A DNA stretch of 64,000 bases from Pueribacillus sp041725775 (GTDB taxonomy: Bacteria; Bacillota; Bacilli; Bacillales; UBA6769), in contig NZ_JBEUEL010000001.1 of assembly GCF_041725775.1 (NCBI RefSeq), forward strand, positions 124,001 through 188,000, given 5' to 3'. Position numbers and translations under genes: made by a program. Of this stretch, positions 7,895 to 15,885 are shown one piece after another (within the stretch, counting starts at the first letter, position 1; each line of letters opens with the position of its first letter). The notes under the pieces are model-generated. The model searched no databases, had not been told where the DNA came from, and saw only the letters and a program-made list of their open reading frames with translations.

Positions 7895-9412
7895 ATGGAG
7901 ACTCGAAGTCAGTGGGGAACCCGCGCAGGGTTCATCTTGGCTGCTGTCGGATCTGCAATCGGTTTAGGAAACATTTGGCGTTTTCCGGCTGTAGCTTATG
8001 ATAATGGAGGCGGCGCATTCTTCATTCCGTATTTGATTGCTCTTTTGACTGCAGGAATCCCAATACTAATTATGGAATATGCACTTGGTCATAAGTACCG
8101 TGGTTCTGCTCCGCTCACATTTCGAAAAATTAACAAACATTATGAATGGCTCGGTTGGTGGCAAGTGTTTATTTCATTTGTTATTTCAACATATTATGCA
8201 GTTATTGTTGCATGGGCCATTTATTATGCGTACTATTCATTAACGTTAGCATGGGGAACTGACACACAAGCATTTTTATTTGAAAACTATTTGCAAGTTG
8301 TTCCAGCTGGAGAGGTCGGTTCACTCGTACCGAGCGTGCTCTTTCCGCTTATCATCGTATGGCTCGTAGCACTATTTGTTCTTTTCCGCGGTGTTAAAAA
8401 AGGAATTGAAATTGCGAATCGAATTTTTATCCCGACACTCGTCATTATTTTTTTAATTATCGTTATCCGTGCGATTACCCTTGAAGGAGCTGTTTTAGGC
8501 TTACAAGCTTTCTTTGAACCAAACTGGGATAAAATTTTTAGCGGAGAAGTTTGGGTCGCTGCATACGGACAAATTTTCTTTAGTTTATCGATTGCATTTG
8601 CGATTATGATTACGTATGCAAGTTACTTGCCGAAGAAATCTGATATTACGAACAATGGATTTATTGTTGGGCTAGGTAATTCTAGTTTTGAACTTTTGGC
8701 AGGAATTGGAGTTTTTGCTGCTTTAGGGTTTATGGCGACAGTGAGCGGAACGTCAGTCAATGATGTAGTTGCTGGTGGAATTGGTTTAGCGTTTGTCGTC
8801 TTTCCACAAATTATTAATGAATTTCCGTTTTGGAATGAATTTTTTGGGTTTCTCTTTTTTGCATCGCTCGTCTTAGCCGGAATTACATCGTTAATTTCAA
8901 TTATGGAAACATACATTGCAGGACTTTCGGATAAGTTCGGCATTTCGCGGTCAAAAGCCGTTTTATTCGGTGGTGGGGTTGCGGCACTCGTTTCACTCTT
9001 ATTTGCAACTCAAGGAGGAGTGAACTTCCTTGATGCGGTTGACTACTTTATTAACCAGTTTGGGGTTGCGGTTGCAGGACTGATCGAAGTGATTGTTATC
9101 GCTTGGTTTTTACGAAAAGTTACGAATCTGCAAGAGCACGCGAATGCGATTTCTGATATTCGTCTCGGGCTTTGGTGGAAATTATGTCTCTGGATCATAA
9201 CCCCGATTATTCTTGGCTATATGCTTTACGATCTGTTGCGTACGAATGTACTCAAGCTCTTTGATACAGAAACAGGGAACTATGAAGGTTATTCTGATGC
9301 CTTTATTATGTATTCCGGGTGGTCCGTAGCAATCGGAGCTATCGTGCTCGGAATTGTCGTCGCCTTGTTTAAATGGACGAATCGTTCTGTGTTAGAAAAG
9401 GAGGATGAGTAA
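7895..9412 (+). CDS. Sodium-dependent amino-acid symporter, NSS/SNF family (MetP-like)
   Basis: A LeuT-fold neurotransmitter:sodium symporter of 505 residues in the cytoplasmic membrane. The family signature is clear: QWGTRAGFILAAVGSAIGLGN, split here after GSAIG, then IWRFPAVAYDNGGGAFFIPY in helix 1, with the unwound glycine-rich segment that binds sodium and substrate. Further helices follow, including the helix-6 stretch AYGQIFFSLSIAFAIMITYAS. The product looks to have 12 helices. A tiny gene directly downstream encodes a MetS-type subunit, so the closest characterised system is the corynebacterial MetPS methionine/alanine importer. The true substrate is unproven. GGGAGGGAAAAAAG gives a strong binding site before ATG 7895. 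Confidence 0.92.
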   Translation: METRSQWGTRAGFILAAVGSAIGLGNIWRFPAVAYDNGGGAFFIPYLIALLTAGIPILIMEYALGHKYRGSAPLTFRKINKHYEWLGWWQVFISFVISTYYAVIVAWAIYYAYYSLTLAWGTDTQAFLFENYLQVVPAGEVGSLVPSVLFPLIIVWLVALFVLFRGVKKGIEIANRIFIPTLVIIFLIIVIRAITLEGAVLGLQAFFEPNWDKIFSGEVWVAAYGQIFFSLSIAFAIMITYASYLPKKSDITNNGFIVGLGNSSFELLAGIGVFAALGFMATVSGTSVNDVVAGGIGLAFVVFPQIINEFPFWNEFFGFLFFASLVLAGITSLISIMETYIAGLSDKFGISRSKAVLFGGGVAALVSLLFATQGGVNFLDAVDYFINQFGVAVAGLIEVIVIAWFLRKVTNLQEHANAISDIRLGLWWKLCLWIITPIILGYMLYDLLRTNVLKLFDTETGNYEGYSDAFIMYSGWSVAIGAIVLGIVVALFKWTNRSVLEKEDE

Positions 9413-9414
9413 TT

Positions 9415-9525
9415 GTGAGTGCTAGTGCAATTGTTATGATGGTGTTAGGTATGATTCTTTTGTGGGGAGGACTCGCTGCTAGCATTTGGAATGCAGTTCG
9501 TACTTCCAAAAAACAAAAAGCTTAA
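9415..9525 (+). CDS. metS: MetS-like small subunit of the NSS symporter
   Basis: A 36-residue gene beginning with GTG 9415, two bases after the symporter stop, with AAGGAGG at 9398-9404 as binding site. The protein is one membrane helix: SASAIVMMVLGMILLWGGL, then AASIW, then a short basic tail (RTSKKQKA). This matches the methionine/alanine-import small-subunit family (MetS), which is required for activity of MetP-type carriers. It is short enough to be missed by automatic gene calling. The gene pair ends at a strong terminator. Confidence 0.88.
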   Translation: MSASAIVMMVLGMILLWGGLAASIWNAVRTSKKQKA

Positions 9526-9533
9526 AAGGATAA

Positions 9534-9575
9534 AAGAAGGATTGGGCATTCTTTGCTCAGTCCTTCTTTAAATTT
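9534..9575 (+). terminator. Terminator of the symporter operon
   Basis: AAGAAGGATTGGGCA pairs along its whole 15-base length, with two G-U pairs, to TGCTCAGTCCTTCTT around a five- to six-base loop. A short T/A-rich tail follows. It may also serve the convergent lytH gene on the other strand, since the left flank is A-rich. Confidence 0.8.
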
Positions 9576-9641
9576 GTAGGACAGCTTATTAAAGGTAGCT
9601 AAGTGTTCGTCTGCACCTATAAAGCTTGCCCATCGGTAAGT

Positions 9642-10631
9642 TTACTTTTTTGATCGTTCTTGACGTTCCCAAGCTTTTAATTTTGGATACGGATCAAAGC
9701 TCCATTCGCTTGATCCAGTATATTTGTACATTCCGTAATGCAAGTGTGGCGGGAATTTACCAGCAGTTCCTTTCGGTCCATACCCTGAACTTCCTACGTA
9801 TCCAATCGAGTCTCCTGGTTTTACAATTGTATCTTTTTCAACCCCTTCTTCAAAACGGCTTAAGTGTGCATAATAATGATACGTATTATTTAAGTCACGT
9901 ATACCTACTCGCCACCCTCCGAATCGATTCCATCCGATAACCTCGACTATTCCGTATGTCGTTGCCCGTACCGGCACCCCGTAGTCTGCAAATATGTCTG
10001 ATCCTTCATGAATGCGAAGGCCTCCCCATCCACGACGTGCGCCCCATGAATTTTTTATCGTGTAGTTTGCTTGCAGCGGAAGTGGAAACGCGTGTTCATT
10101 TAAGTCTAACGTATTAAATTCTTTAAAAACTTTTGCATGACCGAGAATCGTTCGAACGGTTAAATCACGCTTGTAATAATCCCATAAGCCAATTTTTATA
10201 TCGTCTTCATGTGAACCATAGCGTTGCAGGTGAGTCGCGAAAGTATATAAAACATCTTCGTCGTCATTTTGATCAGCTTTGCCATCGCCATTTCCGTCTT
10301 GACCAACTCCACCAAACAAACCAATTGTAAGCGGGTTATTGTCTTTCTTGTTAGGATTTAATCGGCCTGCCCATTCTTCTGGCGAATAATAAATAGCGAT
10401 TTGCCCAGTCTGTTCTGGAATCTCTTTTTTAGAGTGTCTAACATTTCGTTCATATTGATCAACAGCTGCAAAATAGTACCATTTAATTTGTGTTAATGTT
10501 TCCATTTTTTTATATAGTAGCATCCGTTCTTCAAGCTCTGTTTTTGAATTTTCTTCTGCATACACATTGATGGTAATCATGAAAAAATTAAAAATGATGA
10601 CAATGAAGAGAAAAGGATGCCTCCATTTCAC
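9642..10631 (-). CDS. lytH: LytH-type L-Ala-D-Glu peptidase (M23), spore cortex
   Basis: LytH is a sporulation-specific cell-wall peptidase which trims stem peptides to single L-alanine side chains in spore cortex peptidoglycan. The product is 329 residues: an N-terminal signal/anchor helix (about 6-24, ending NVYA), an alpha-helical middle part, the segment DGNGDGKADQNDDED that looks like a calcium-binding loop, and a C-terminal M23 domain. Catalytic zinc ligands are visible in HEGSD (H and D, near 218-222) and in PHLHYG near the end. GTG 10631 is chosen because GGAGGTGA ends five bases before it; the upstream ATG at 10646 overlaps that site. The gene is divergent from lipA, as in B. subtilis. 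Confidence 0.92.
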   Translation of the reverse strand: MKWRHPFLFIVIIFNFFMITINVYAEENSKTELEERMLLYKKMETLTQIKWYYFAAVDQYERNVRHSKKEIPEQTGQIAIYYSPEEWAGRLNPNKKDNNPLTIGLFGGVGQDGNGDGKADQNDDEDVLYTFATHLQRYGSHEDDIKIGLWDYYKRDLTVRTILGHAKVFKEFNTLDLNEHAFPLPLQANYTIKNSWGARRGWGGLRIHEGSDIFADYGVPVRATTYGIVEVIGWNRFGGWRVGIRDLNNTYHYYAHLSRFEEGVEKDTIVKPGDSIGYVGSSGYGPKGTAGKFPPHLHYGMYKYTGSSEWSFDPYPKLKAWERQERSKK

Positions 10632-10785
10632 GAAAATCACCTCCAAAATCCTTTGATTAGTTTGCGTTATATGAAGAAAAACATGTTGCTTTTTTTTGGA
10701 AGCATGAAAAGCAAGTCGATAGAAATACGGTTTTGTTTGTGGTAGAGTGAATTATGACTAAGCTGTAGCGATTGGAGTGAGCTTG

Positions 10786-11673
10786 ATGTCAAAACAACAA
10801 GAATATTTGCGAAAGCCTGATTGGTTAAAAATTAAATTAAATACAAACGAAAACTATACGAGCTTGAAAAAAATGATGCGCGAAAAGAATTTACATACGG
10901 TTTGCGAAGAAGCAAAATGTCCGAATATCCATGAATGTTGGGCCGTACGCAAGACAGCAACATTTATGATTTTAGGCGAAACGTGTACGAGGGCGTGCCG
11001 TTTTTGTGCAGTTAATACTGGACTTCCGAATGAATTAGATTGGAAAGAACCTGAAAGAGTAGCTGACTCCGTAGCTCAAATGGGATTAAATCATGTCGTT
11101 ATTACGATGGTTGCTAGAGATGATTTAAAAGATGGCGGGGCAACTGTCATGGCAGAAACAATTAAAGCGATACGTCGCAAAAATCCATTTTGTAGTATAG
11201 AAGTATTGCCTTCGGATTTAGGTGGCGTGAAAGAGAATTTGCAAATTATAATGGACGCGAAGCCTGATATATTAAATCATAATATTGAAACCGTTCGCCG
11301 TTTAACAAAGAGAGTCCGTGCAAGAGCAACATACGAGCGGTCTCTTGAGTTTTTAAGAAGGGCGAAAGAAATGAATGCAGACATTCCAACAAAATCAAGC
11401 ATAATGATCGGACTCGGAGAAACGAAAGAGGAAATTATCGAGACGATGGATGATTTGCGTGCAAATGACGTCGATATTATGACAATTGGACAATATTTAC
11501 AACCGACAAAAAAACATCTACAAGTTCAAAAATACTGGCATCCTGATGAGTTCGCTGAATTAAAACAAATTGCGATGTCTAAAGGGTTTAGTCATTGTGA
11601 GTCGGGACCTCTCGTTCGCTCATCGTATCATGCTGACGAACAAGTAAAAGCTGCCAACGTAAAAGCAACGTAA
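10786..11673 (+). CDS. lipA: Lipoyl synthase
   Basis: A radical-SAM enzyme which inserts two sulfur atoms into protein-bound octanoyl groups, completing the lipoyl cofactor of 2-oxoacid dehydrogenases and the glycine cleavage system. Both iron-sulfur cluster motifs are present: CEEAKCPNIHEC for the auxiliary cluster (C-x4-C-x5-C) and CTRACRFC for the radical-SAM cluster (C-x3-C-x2-C). The C-terminal RSSYHA supplies the conserved serine ligand of the auxiliary cluster. The protein is 295 residues, the normal length. ATG 10786 is taken as start, with TTGGAGTG upstream; an in-frame GTG at 10777 overlaps that site. The gene yutD follows after 29 bases. Confidence 0.96.
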   Translation: MSKQQEYLRKPDWLKIKLNTNENYTSLKKMMREKNLHTVCEEAKCPNIHECWAVRKTATFMILGETCTRACRFCAVNTGLPNELDWKEPERVADSVAQMGLNHVVITMVARDDLKDGGATVMAETIKAIRRKNPFCSIEVLPSDLGGVKENLQIIMDAKPDILNHNIETVRRLTKRVRARATYERSLEFLRRAKEMNADIPTKSSIMIGLGETKEEIIETMDDLRANDVDIMTIGQYLQPTKKHLQVQKYWHPDEFAELKQIAMSKGFSHCESGPLVRSSYHADEQVKAANVKAT

Positions 11674-11702
11674 ACCCTGCGTGTAGAAAAGGGGGATGTA
11701 GT

Positions 11703-11975
11703 GTGATCAACATTCAAGGAAATCGCTATGAAATTATAGAAAATGTAAAAAATGGCTGGAATGAAGAAGCTTTTAAATCACGTTATAGCGACATTTTAAA
11801 TAAATATGATTATATCGTTGGTGATTGGGGCTATAGTCAACTGCGGTTAAGAGGTTTTTTCGAGGATAGTCATCCGAAAGCTCCATATGATAAAAAAATT
11901 AGTACGCTTCCTGAATATATTTATGAATATTGTAATTTCGGATGTGCTTTTTTTGTCATAAAAAAAATGAAGTAA
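11703..11975 (+). CDS. yutD: YutD family protein (DUF1027)
   Basis: A 90-residue cytosolic protein of the YutD/DUF1027 family. The diagnostic sequence FKSRYSDILNKYDYIVGDWG followed by YSQLRLRGF and YIYEYCNFGCAFFV is present. The function is unknown. The start is GTG 11703 with GGGGGATG upstream. Its place directly after lipA agrees with B. subtilis gene order, except that yutC is absent between them. Confidence 0.88.
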   Translation: MINIQGNRYEIIENVKNGWNEEAFKSRYSDILNKYDYIVGDWGYSQLRLRGFFEDSHPKAPYDKKISTLPEYIYEYCNFGCAFFVIKKMK

Positions 11976-12006
11976 GTGGTACGTTTTAGCGTGTACCACT
12001 TATTTT
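11974..12006. terminator. Bidirectional terminator between yutD and the convergent gene
   Basis: AAGTGGTAC and GTACCACTT form a nine-pair stem with a ten-base loop. A T-rich run follows on the plus strand and an A-rich run precedes it, so it can work for yutD and for the convergent small gene at 12009-12296. Confidence 0.75.
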
Positions 12007-12008
12007 TA

Positions 12009-12296
12009 TTAATAAACCGGTCGTTCGCTGTCGACTTCTTCATCGTCATGAGGGGGATGAGAGACAGGGTATTGACGAGGTAAACCTTCATGCAGATTTT
12101 TATTTTCGTAAGCGAAGTTGCTCTTAGCATGTTGATCTGGACCGAAAGGAGTGGATTTTCCGAGTCTGCGGTTAATCGGTGATCCATACGGTCCTTCAGG
12201 AAAGTCTTCAGGAATGATTTCATTATGCATTTTTTCAACGGGAACGAAATCACTATACTTATTTCGTTCGCCTCGATTGCCTTTCTTATTTACCAT
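12009..12296 (-). CDS. Conserved-looking hypothetical protein, 95 residues, hydrophilic and proline-rich
   Basis: I do not recognise a characterised family. The protein is hydrophilic with no membrane segment or signal peptide, rich in P, G, N, E and K, and has the segment PEDFPEGPYGSPINRRLGK in the middle. It resembles short, probably disordered proteins that Bacillus annotations call cytosolic proteins. AAAGGGTGA upstream of the ATG at 12296 supports that it is translated. It stands alone between yutD (convergent) and the DUF3055 gene (same strand, 95 bases upstream). Role unknown. Confidence 0.6.
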   Translation of the reverse strand: MVNKKGNRGERNKYSDFVPVEKMHNEIIPEDFPEGPYGSPINRRLGKSTPFGPDQHAKSNFAYENKNLHEGLPRQYPVSHPPHDDEEVDSERPVY

Positions 12297-12391
12297 TATT
12301 GTTCACCCTTTCTTGTCACACGACGTGTTAGTTGTAAAATACCCTGAATTGGTGAACTTCATTAAGGAAAATAAATCCTTGTGCTTCAATT

Positions 12392-12667
12392 TTAAACATT
12401 GATTATTTCAATTAAAAAACCCCGTAATTCGTTCGCATTTTTTTCATTTAATTGAAATGTGTCTTCGAGGTAACCAGGTGTTTGTAAATCGTCGGTTCCG
12501 ATAATGGCAAAGCGACCTCCTTGCAAGTCAAATACAAGGGACTTGCCGTAAAACCGGTTTGTTTTCATAATTCCTAAGTCAAATCGTTCGTTTTGCCCCA
12601 TAAAGCTGATGAAGCGAGTTTCCGTCTCTTCTAAATCATCGTATAAAAAAAAGCGTTCTTCAGACAT
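12392..12667 (-). CDS. DUF3055 family protein
   Basis: A 91-residue cytosolic protein of family DUF3055. The family pattern is clear: FFLYDDLEETETRFISFMGQ near the N-terminus, then NERFDLGIM, YGKSLVFDLQGGRFAIIG and GTDDL, ending in a helical tail. The function is unknown. ATG 12667 is selected because AAAGGAG lies 11 bases upstream; an in-frame ATG at 12718 lies well before that site. The gene is divergent from yutE, with the two transcription starts probably within the 127-base gap. Confidence 0.85.
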   Translation of the reverse strand: MSEERFFLYDDLEETETRFISFMGQNERFDLGIMKTNRFYGKSLVFDLQGGRFAIIGTDDLQTPGYLEDTFQLNEKNANELRGFLIEIINV

Positions 12668-12794
12668 ATGTAAATTTTCTCCTTTCTGTTGGTACGTCGT
12701 TTTGAAATAGCTTATCATAGTTTATGTTGAACTGAAATCATGGCATGCCGTATGCTACAATAATGGTAATGATCGAATAAAGATAGGTGAATCG

Positions 12795-13253
12795 ATGATG
12801 TATTTTGTTGATCGAAAACGAATCGAAGCGACATTGCAATATATGGAAACAAACCTTGAACTTTTTGAAAATACGACTTCTTGGGATACGATGATAGCCC
12901 AACGTGCATTAGAGCGGATTGCCCACGGTATCATTGAGTCGGTTATTGACGTCGGTAATGCAATGATTGATGGCTTTATAATGCGTGATCCGGGAAGTTA
13001 TGAAGACATTATAGATATTTTATTAGACGAAAATGTGATCGAGGAAGCGGATGCAGAGCGGATTAAAAGCATCATTTCGTATCGCAAAGAACTTGTTCAA
13101 TCGTATATATCAATTGATCATGTAGAGTTAAAGCAGCGCGTGCAAAAAAGCTTAAGTGCACTTTCTAAATTTCCTGAGCACGTCCGCCGATATTTAACAG
13201 AAGAACTAGGACCGGTCTCGGCGTTTTTACCAGATGATTCAAAAGGGGAATAA
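12795..13253 (+). CDS. yutE: YutE, DUF86/HepT-like helical protein
   Basis: A 152-residue all-helical protein of the DUF86 (HepT-like) family. The core ALERIAHGIIESVIDVGNAM followed by IKSIISYRKELVQSYISI is typical. HepT proteins in toxin-antitoxin pairs carry an RX4HXY RNase motif next to a nucleotidyltransferase partner. Here the equivalent stretch is YRKELVQSY, without that histidine, and there is no partner gene, so a chromosomal housekeeping role as in B. subtilis YutE is more likely than a toxin. Two adjacent ATGs (12795 and 12798) follow AGGTGA; the second has the better spacing. The next gene, yutF, begins two bases after the stop. Confidence 0.85.
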   Translation: MMYFVDRKRIEATLQYMETNLELFENTTSWDTMIAQRALERIAHGIIESVIDVGNAMIDGFIMRDPGSYEDIIDILLDENVIEEADAERIKSIISYRKELVQSYISIDHVELKQRVQKSLSALSKFPEHVRRYLTEELGPVSAFLPDDSKGE

Positions 13254-13254
13254 G

Positions 13255-14025
13255 ATGAAAACGTATCGTGGATATTTAATTGATTTAGACGGAACGATGT
13301 ACCGAGGTAATGCAAAAATTGATAGTGCTGTTCGCTTCGTTAATAAGTTGGCAACGTTGCGTATACCGTATTTATTTGTAACGAACAATTCGTCGCAAAC
13401 ACCTGAGCAAGTTGCCAATAAATTAACAAACTTCGGTGCCCCTGCTAAACCAGAACTCGTCATAACGTCAAGTCTGGCGACAGCGAGCTATATTCGTCAA
13501 AAATCGCAACAGGCGTCAATATATATGATCGGAGAAACAGGGCTTGAAACTGCGTTAAAGAATCAAAGGTTGTCGCTCGTCGATGAACGAGATGTGGACT
13601 ATGTCGTCATAGGAATTGATCGCAAGCTAAGTTACGAAAAGCTTGCAAAAGCATGTTTAGCAATTCGAAGCGGTGCGACGTTTATTTCGACGAATGCCGA
13701 TAAAGCGATCCCAACAGAACGCGGGCTGATTCCGGGAAATGGCGCATTAACAGCAGTTATATCAGCTTCAACCGGAGTAGAACCAACGTTTATTGGAAAA
13801 CCAGAACGCATTATTATCGATCAAGCTCTTGAACGGCTTCAAGTCGATAAGCATGAAACAATAATGGTCGGAGACAATTATGAGACAGACATTCGAGCGG
13901 GTATGAATGCGGGAATTGATACAATGCTTGTTCATACTGGTGTAACGAACAAATCAGATTTACAACATATAACAAAAACACCAACATACACCGTTGACTC
14001 CTTAGACGACTGGAAGTTGCCATAA
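13255..14025 (+). CDS. yutF: YutF, NagD-like HAD phosphatase
   Basis: A HAD-superfamily phosphatase of the NagD/p-nitrophenylphosphatase type, 256 residues like the B. subtilis protein. Motif I is DLDGTMYRGN with the nucleophile D9 and acid/base D11, motif II is LFVTNNSS, the motif III lysine lies in IGKPERII, and motif IV is MVGDNYETDI. A C2-type cap domain sits between motifs II and III. It probably dephosphorylates small sugar or nucleotide phosphates; the substrate is not settled. ATG 13255 follows AAAGGGGAA, which overlaps the end of yutE, so the two genes are translationally linked. Confidence 0.92.
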   Translation: MKTYRGYLIDLDGTMYRGNAKIDSAVRFVNKLATLRIPYLFVTNNSSQTPEQVANKLTNFGAPAKPELVITSSLATASYIRQKSQQASIYMIGETGLETALKNQRLSLVDERDVDYVVIGIDRKLSYEKLAKACLAIRSGATFISTNADKAIPTERGLIPGNGALTAVISASTGVEPTFIGKPERIIIDQALERLQVDKHETIMVGDNYETDIRAGMNAGIDTMLVHTGVTNKSDLQHITKTPTYTVDSLDDWKLP

Positions 14026-14065
14026 AACGAGTCTTCATGAGGAATTACAAACTAGTTGTACATCA

Positions 14066-14097
14066 TCAAAAAAAACCGCCAACATACGAAGGCGGTT
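14066..14097 (-). terminator. Terminator of yutG
   Basis: Read on the minus strand, AACCGCC and GGCGGTT form a seven-pair stem with a ten-base loop and are followed by a run of T. It begins a few bases after the yutG stop. Confidence 0.85.
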
Positions 14098-14102
14098 CTC
14101 AT

Positions 14103-14594
14103 TTAAGGTTCAACATTTGCGAGTCTGTGAGCAAGGCGGCTTGAAGCCGCTGCTGCAATCGCACCGACGATATCATCTAAAAATGTATGGCAATTTCCGT
14201 TGCTATGGTCGTTTAACTTTTTCAAAATACCAGGCTTTTTCTTGTCGATATACCCATAATTCGTAAATCCAATTGAACCGTACACATTTACAATTGAAAA
14301 AGCAATGACTTCATCGACACCGTAAAGCCCTTCGTCACGTTTCACTAAATCAAGAAGGGGTTCGCTTAATAAATTTTTTTCTGCGAGACGATCGAGTTCA
14401 ATTCCCGTAATAATTGCATTTTGTACTTCACGTTTTGATAGGACGCGCTCAACGTTTTCACGGCACAGCTTAAGTGTTAGGCCGGGGTGATATTGCTTTT
14501 GAAGAAAATGAACGAGTTCAGCAATGTCATCTATAGTTACACCGCGTTCCATTAACCACTTTCTTGCAGCAATTGCAACTGGATCGTGTGTCAT
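14103..14594 (-). CDS. yutG: YutG, phosphatidylglycerophosphatase A-related protein
   Basis: A 163-residue protein related to PgpA. The shared motif LDDIVGAIAAA (near residues 139-149) carries the acidic pair seen in PgpA proteins, together with GYIDKKKPGILKKLND. Unlike E. coli PgpA the Bacillus type lacks clear membrane helices; the N-terminal half is helical and hydrophilic. PgpA enzymes dephosphorylate phosphatidylglycerophosphate, but the activity of this branch is an inference. The gene is convergent with yutF and ends at its own terminator. Confidence 0.85.
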   Translation of the reverse strand: MTHDPVAIAARKWLMERGVTIDDIAELVHFLQKQYHPGLTLKLCRENVERVLSKREVQNAIITGIELDRLAEKNLLSEPLLDLVKRDEGLYGVDEVIAFSIVNVYGSIGFTNYGYIDKKKPGILKKLNDHSNGNCHTFLDDIVGAIAAAASSRLAHRLANVEP

Positions 14595-14750
14595 GCTCCT
14601 CCCCCTTTTCTATATTATTATCGTAAGGATAATTACTATTATGAAGAAGGAACGAAGATCGTGCAAGGAGATTCAGTCGCCTTTTTCTTTACGTTGCTTA
14701 TAACGCTATGAGAAAATATAATGTAAAAGGATTGAAAGGGGAACAAAAAA

Positions 14751-15710
14751 ATGAAGCCTCTTGTCTATGTTACGAGAAAATTGCCAGTTGAAGCGCTTAG
14801 AAGCTTGTCTAAAATCGCGACCGTTAAAATGTGGGAAAAAGCAAATGTACCTGTACCACGTGACGTTCTACTTGAAGAAGCAAAAGACGCAACAGCGTTG
14901 CTGACGATGTTAACAGAACGTGTCGATGAAGAACTGATGAACGTTTGTGAGCAGTTGGAACTTATTGCAAATATGGCTGTAGGTTATGACAATATTCAAG
15001 TTGATTATGCACGTAAACGGAATATTATAGTTACGAATACACCTGATGTGCTAACTGATACGACCGCTGATTTAACGTTCGCATTGTTAATGGCAACCGC
15101 CAGAAAATTAATAGAAGCGTCTAATTACATAAAACACGATAAATGGACGACGTGGAGTCCTTTTCAGTTAGCAGGAAGTGATATTCATCATAAAACAATG
15201 GGAATCGTTGGAATGGGGAGAATTGGTGAAGCTGTAGCTAAACGTGCCACTGGCTTTGATATGAAGATTTTATACTATAATCGTAATCGGAAGCCATCAG
15301 CTGAGCAAAAGTACAATGCAATGCATTGCTCATTTCATGAATTGCTCAAGGAATCTGATTTTGTCATTTGCCTTGCTCCGTTAACAGAAGAGACGAAACA
15401 TTTATTTAATAAAGAAGCGTTTAAACAGATGAAGCAATCAGCAATATTTATTAACGCATCACGAGGAGCTCTTGTTGACGAAGATGCTTTGTACCACGCG
15501 TTAACAACAGGTGAGATTGCAGCTGCAGGCTTGGATGTTTTTGAACATGAACCGATTCGCTCCAATCACCCGCTTGTAAATCTACATAATGTTGTTGCCT
15601 TACCTCATATTGGAAGTGCGACGCTAGAAACGCGTATGAAGATGGCTACGCTTGCTGCCGATAACATCTCATCCTACCTTAAAAATGGCGAAGTGATTAC
15701 ACCTGTGTAA
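14751..15710 (+). CDS. D-2-hydroxyacid dehydrogenase (glyoxylate/hydroxypyruvate reductase type)
   Basis: An NAD(P)-dependent reductase of 319 residues in the D-isomer-specific 2-hydroxyacid dehydrogenase family, closest in look to GyaR/YvcT. The substrate-binding loop is NMAVGYDNI (residues about 74-82). The Rossmann motif is GIVGMGRIGEAVAKR near 147-161, with NRNRK at the end of strand 2, where the basic residues suggest NADPH. The catalytic arginine lies in NASRGALVDE, the glutamate in FEHEPI and the histidine in LPHIGSAT. It reduces glyoxylate or hydroxypyruvate to glycolate or glycerate. It is monocistronic: it is preceded by GAAAGGGGAA and followed by a 175-base gap with the hom promoter. 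Confidence 0.9.
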   Translation: MKPLVYVTRKLPVEALRSLSKIATVKMWEKANVPVPRDVLLEEAKDATALLTMLTERVDEELMNVCEQLELIANMAVGYDNIQVDYARKRNIIVTNTPDVLTDTTADLTFALLMATARKLIEASNYIKHDKWTTWSPFQLAGSDIHHKTMGIVGMGRIGEAVAKRATGFDMKILYYNRNRKPSAEQKYNAMHCSFHELLKESDFVICLAPLTEETKHLFNKEAFKQMKQSAIFINASRGALVDEDALYHALTTGEIAAAGLDVFEHEPIRSNHPLVNLHNVVALPHIGSATLETRMKMATLAADNISSYLKNGEVITPV

Positions 15711-15795
15711 TCCTCAGACCATGCGATTTAACGTTTTGAAGTGGGCTAACGGATCGTGTGGCGTAATAAATTTGCTTAATTAACAAATTTGTCTC

Positions 15796-15824
15796 TTGCT
15801 ACAATATCAAATCATCACTATAAT
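15796..15824 (+). promoter_or_regulatory. Probable sigma-A promoter of hom-thrC-thrB
   Basis: TTGCTA (15796-15801) and TATAAT (15819-15824) are separated by exactly 17 bases and lie about 60 bases before the hom ATG. I see no T-box features in the short leader. Confidence 0.7.
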
Positions 15825-15885
15825 GTTTCTTGAGTCCACTCTAGATAAACAGGTGTACTTCTAGGATAAACAAAGGAGTGTCACG

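Noticed and set aside
12795..13253. YutE as a HepT toxin
   Set aside because: There is no MNT nucleotidyltransferase gene beside it and the RNase motif lacks its histidine; it sits in a conserved housekeeping order.
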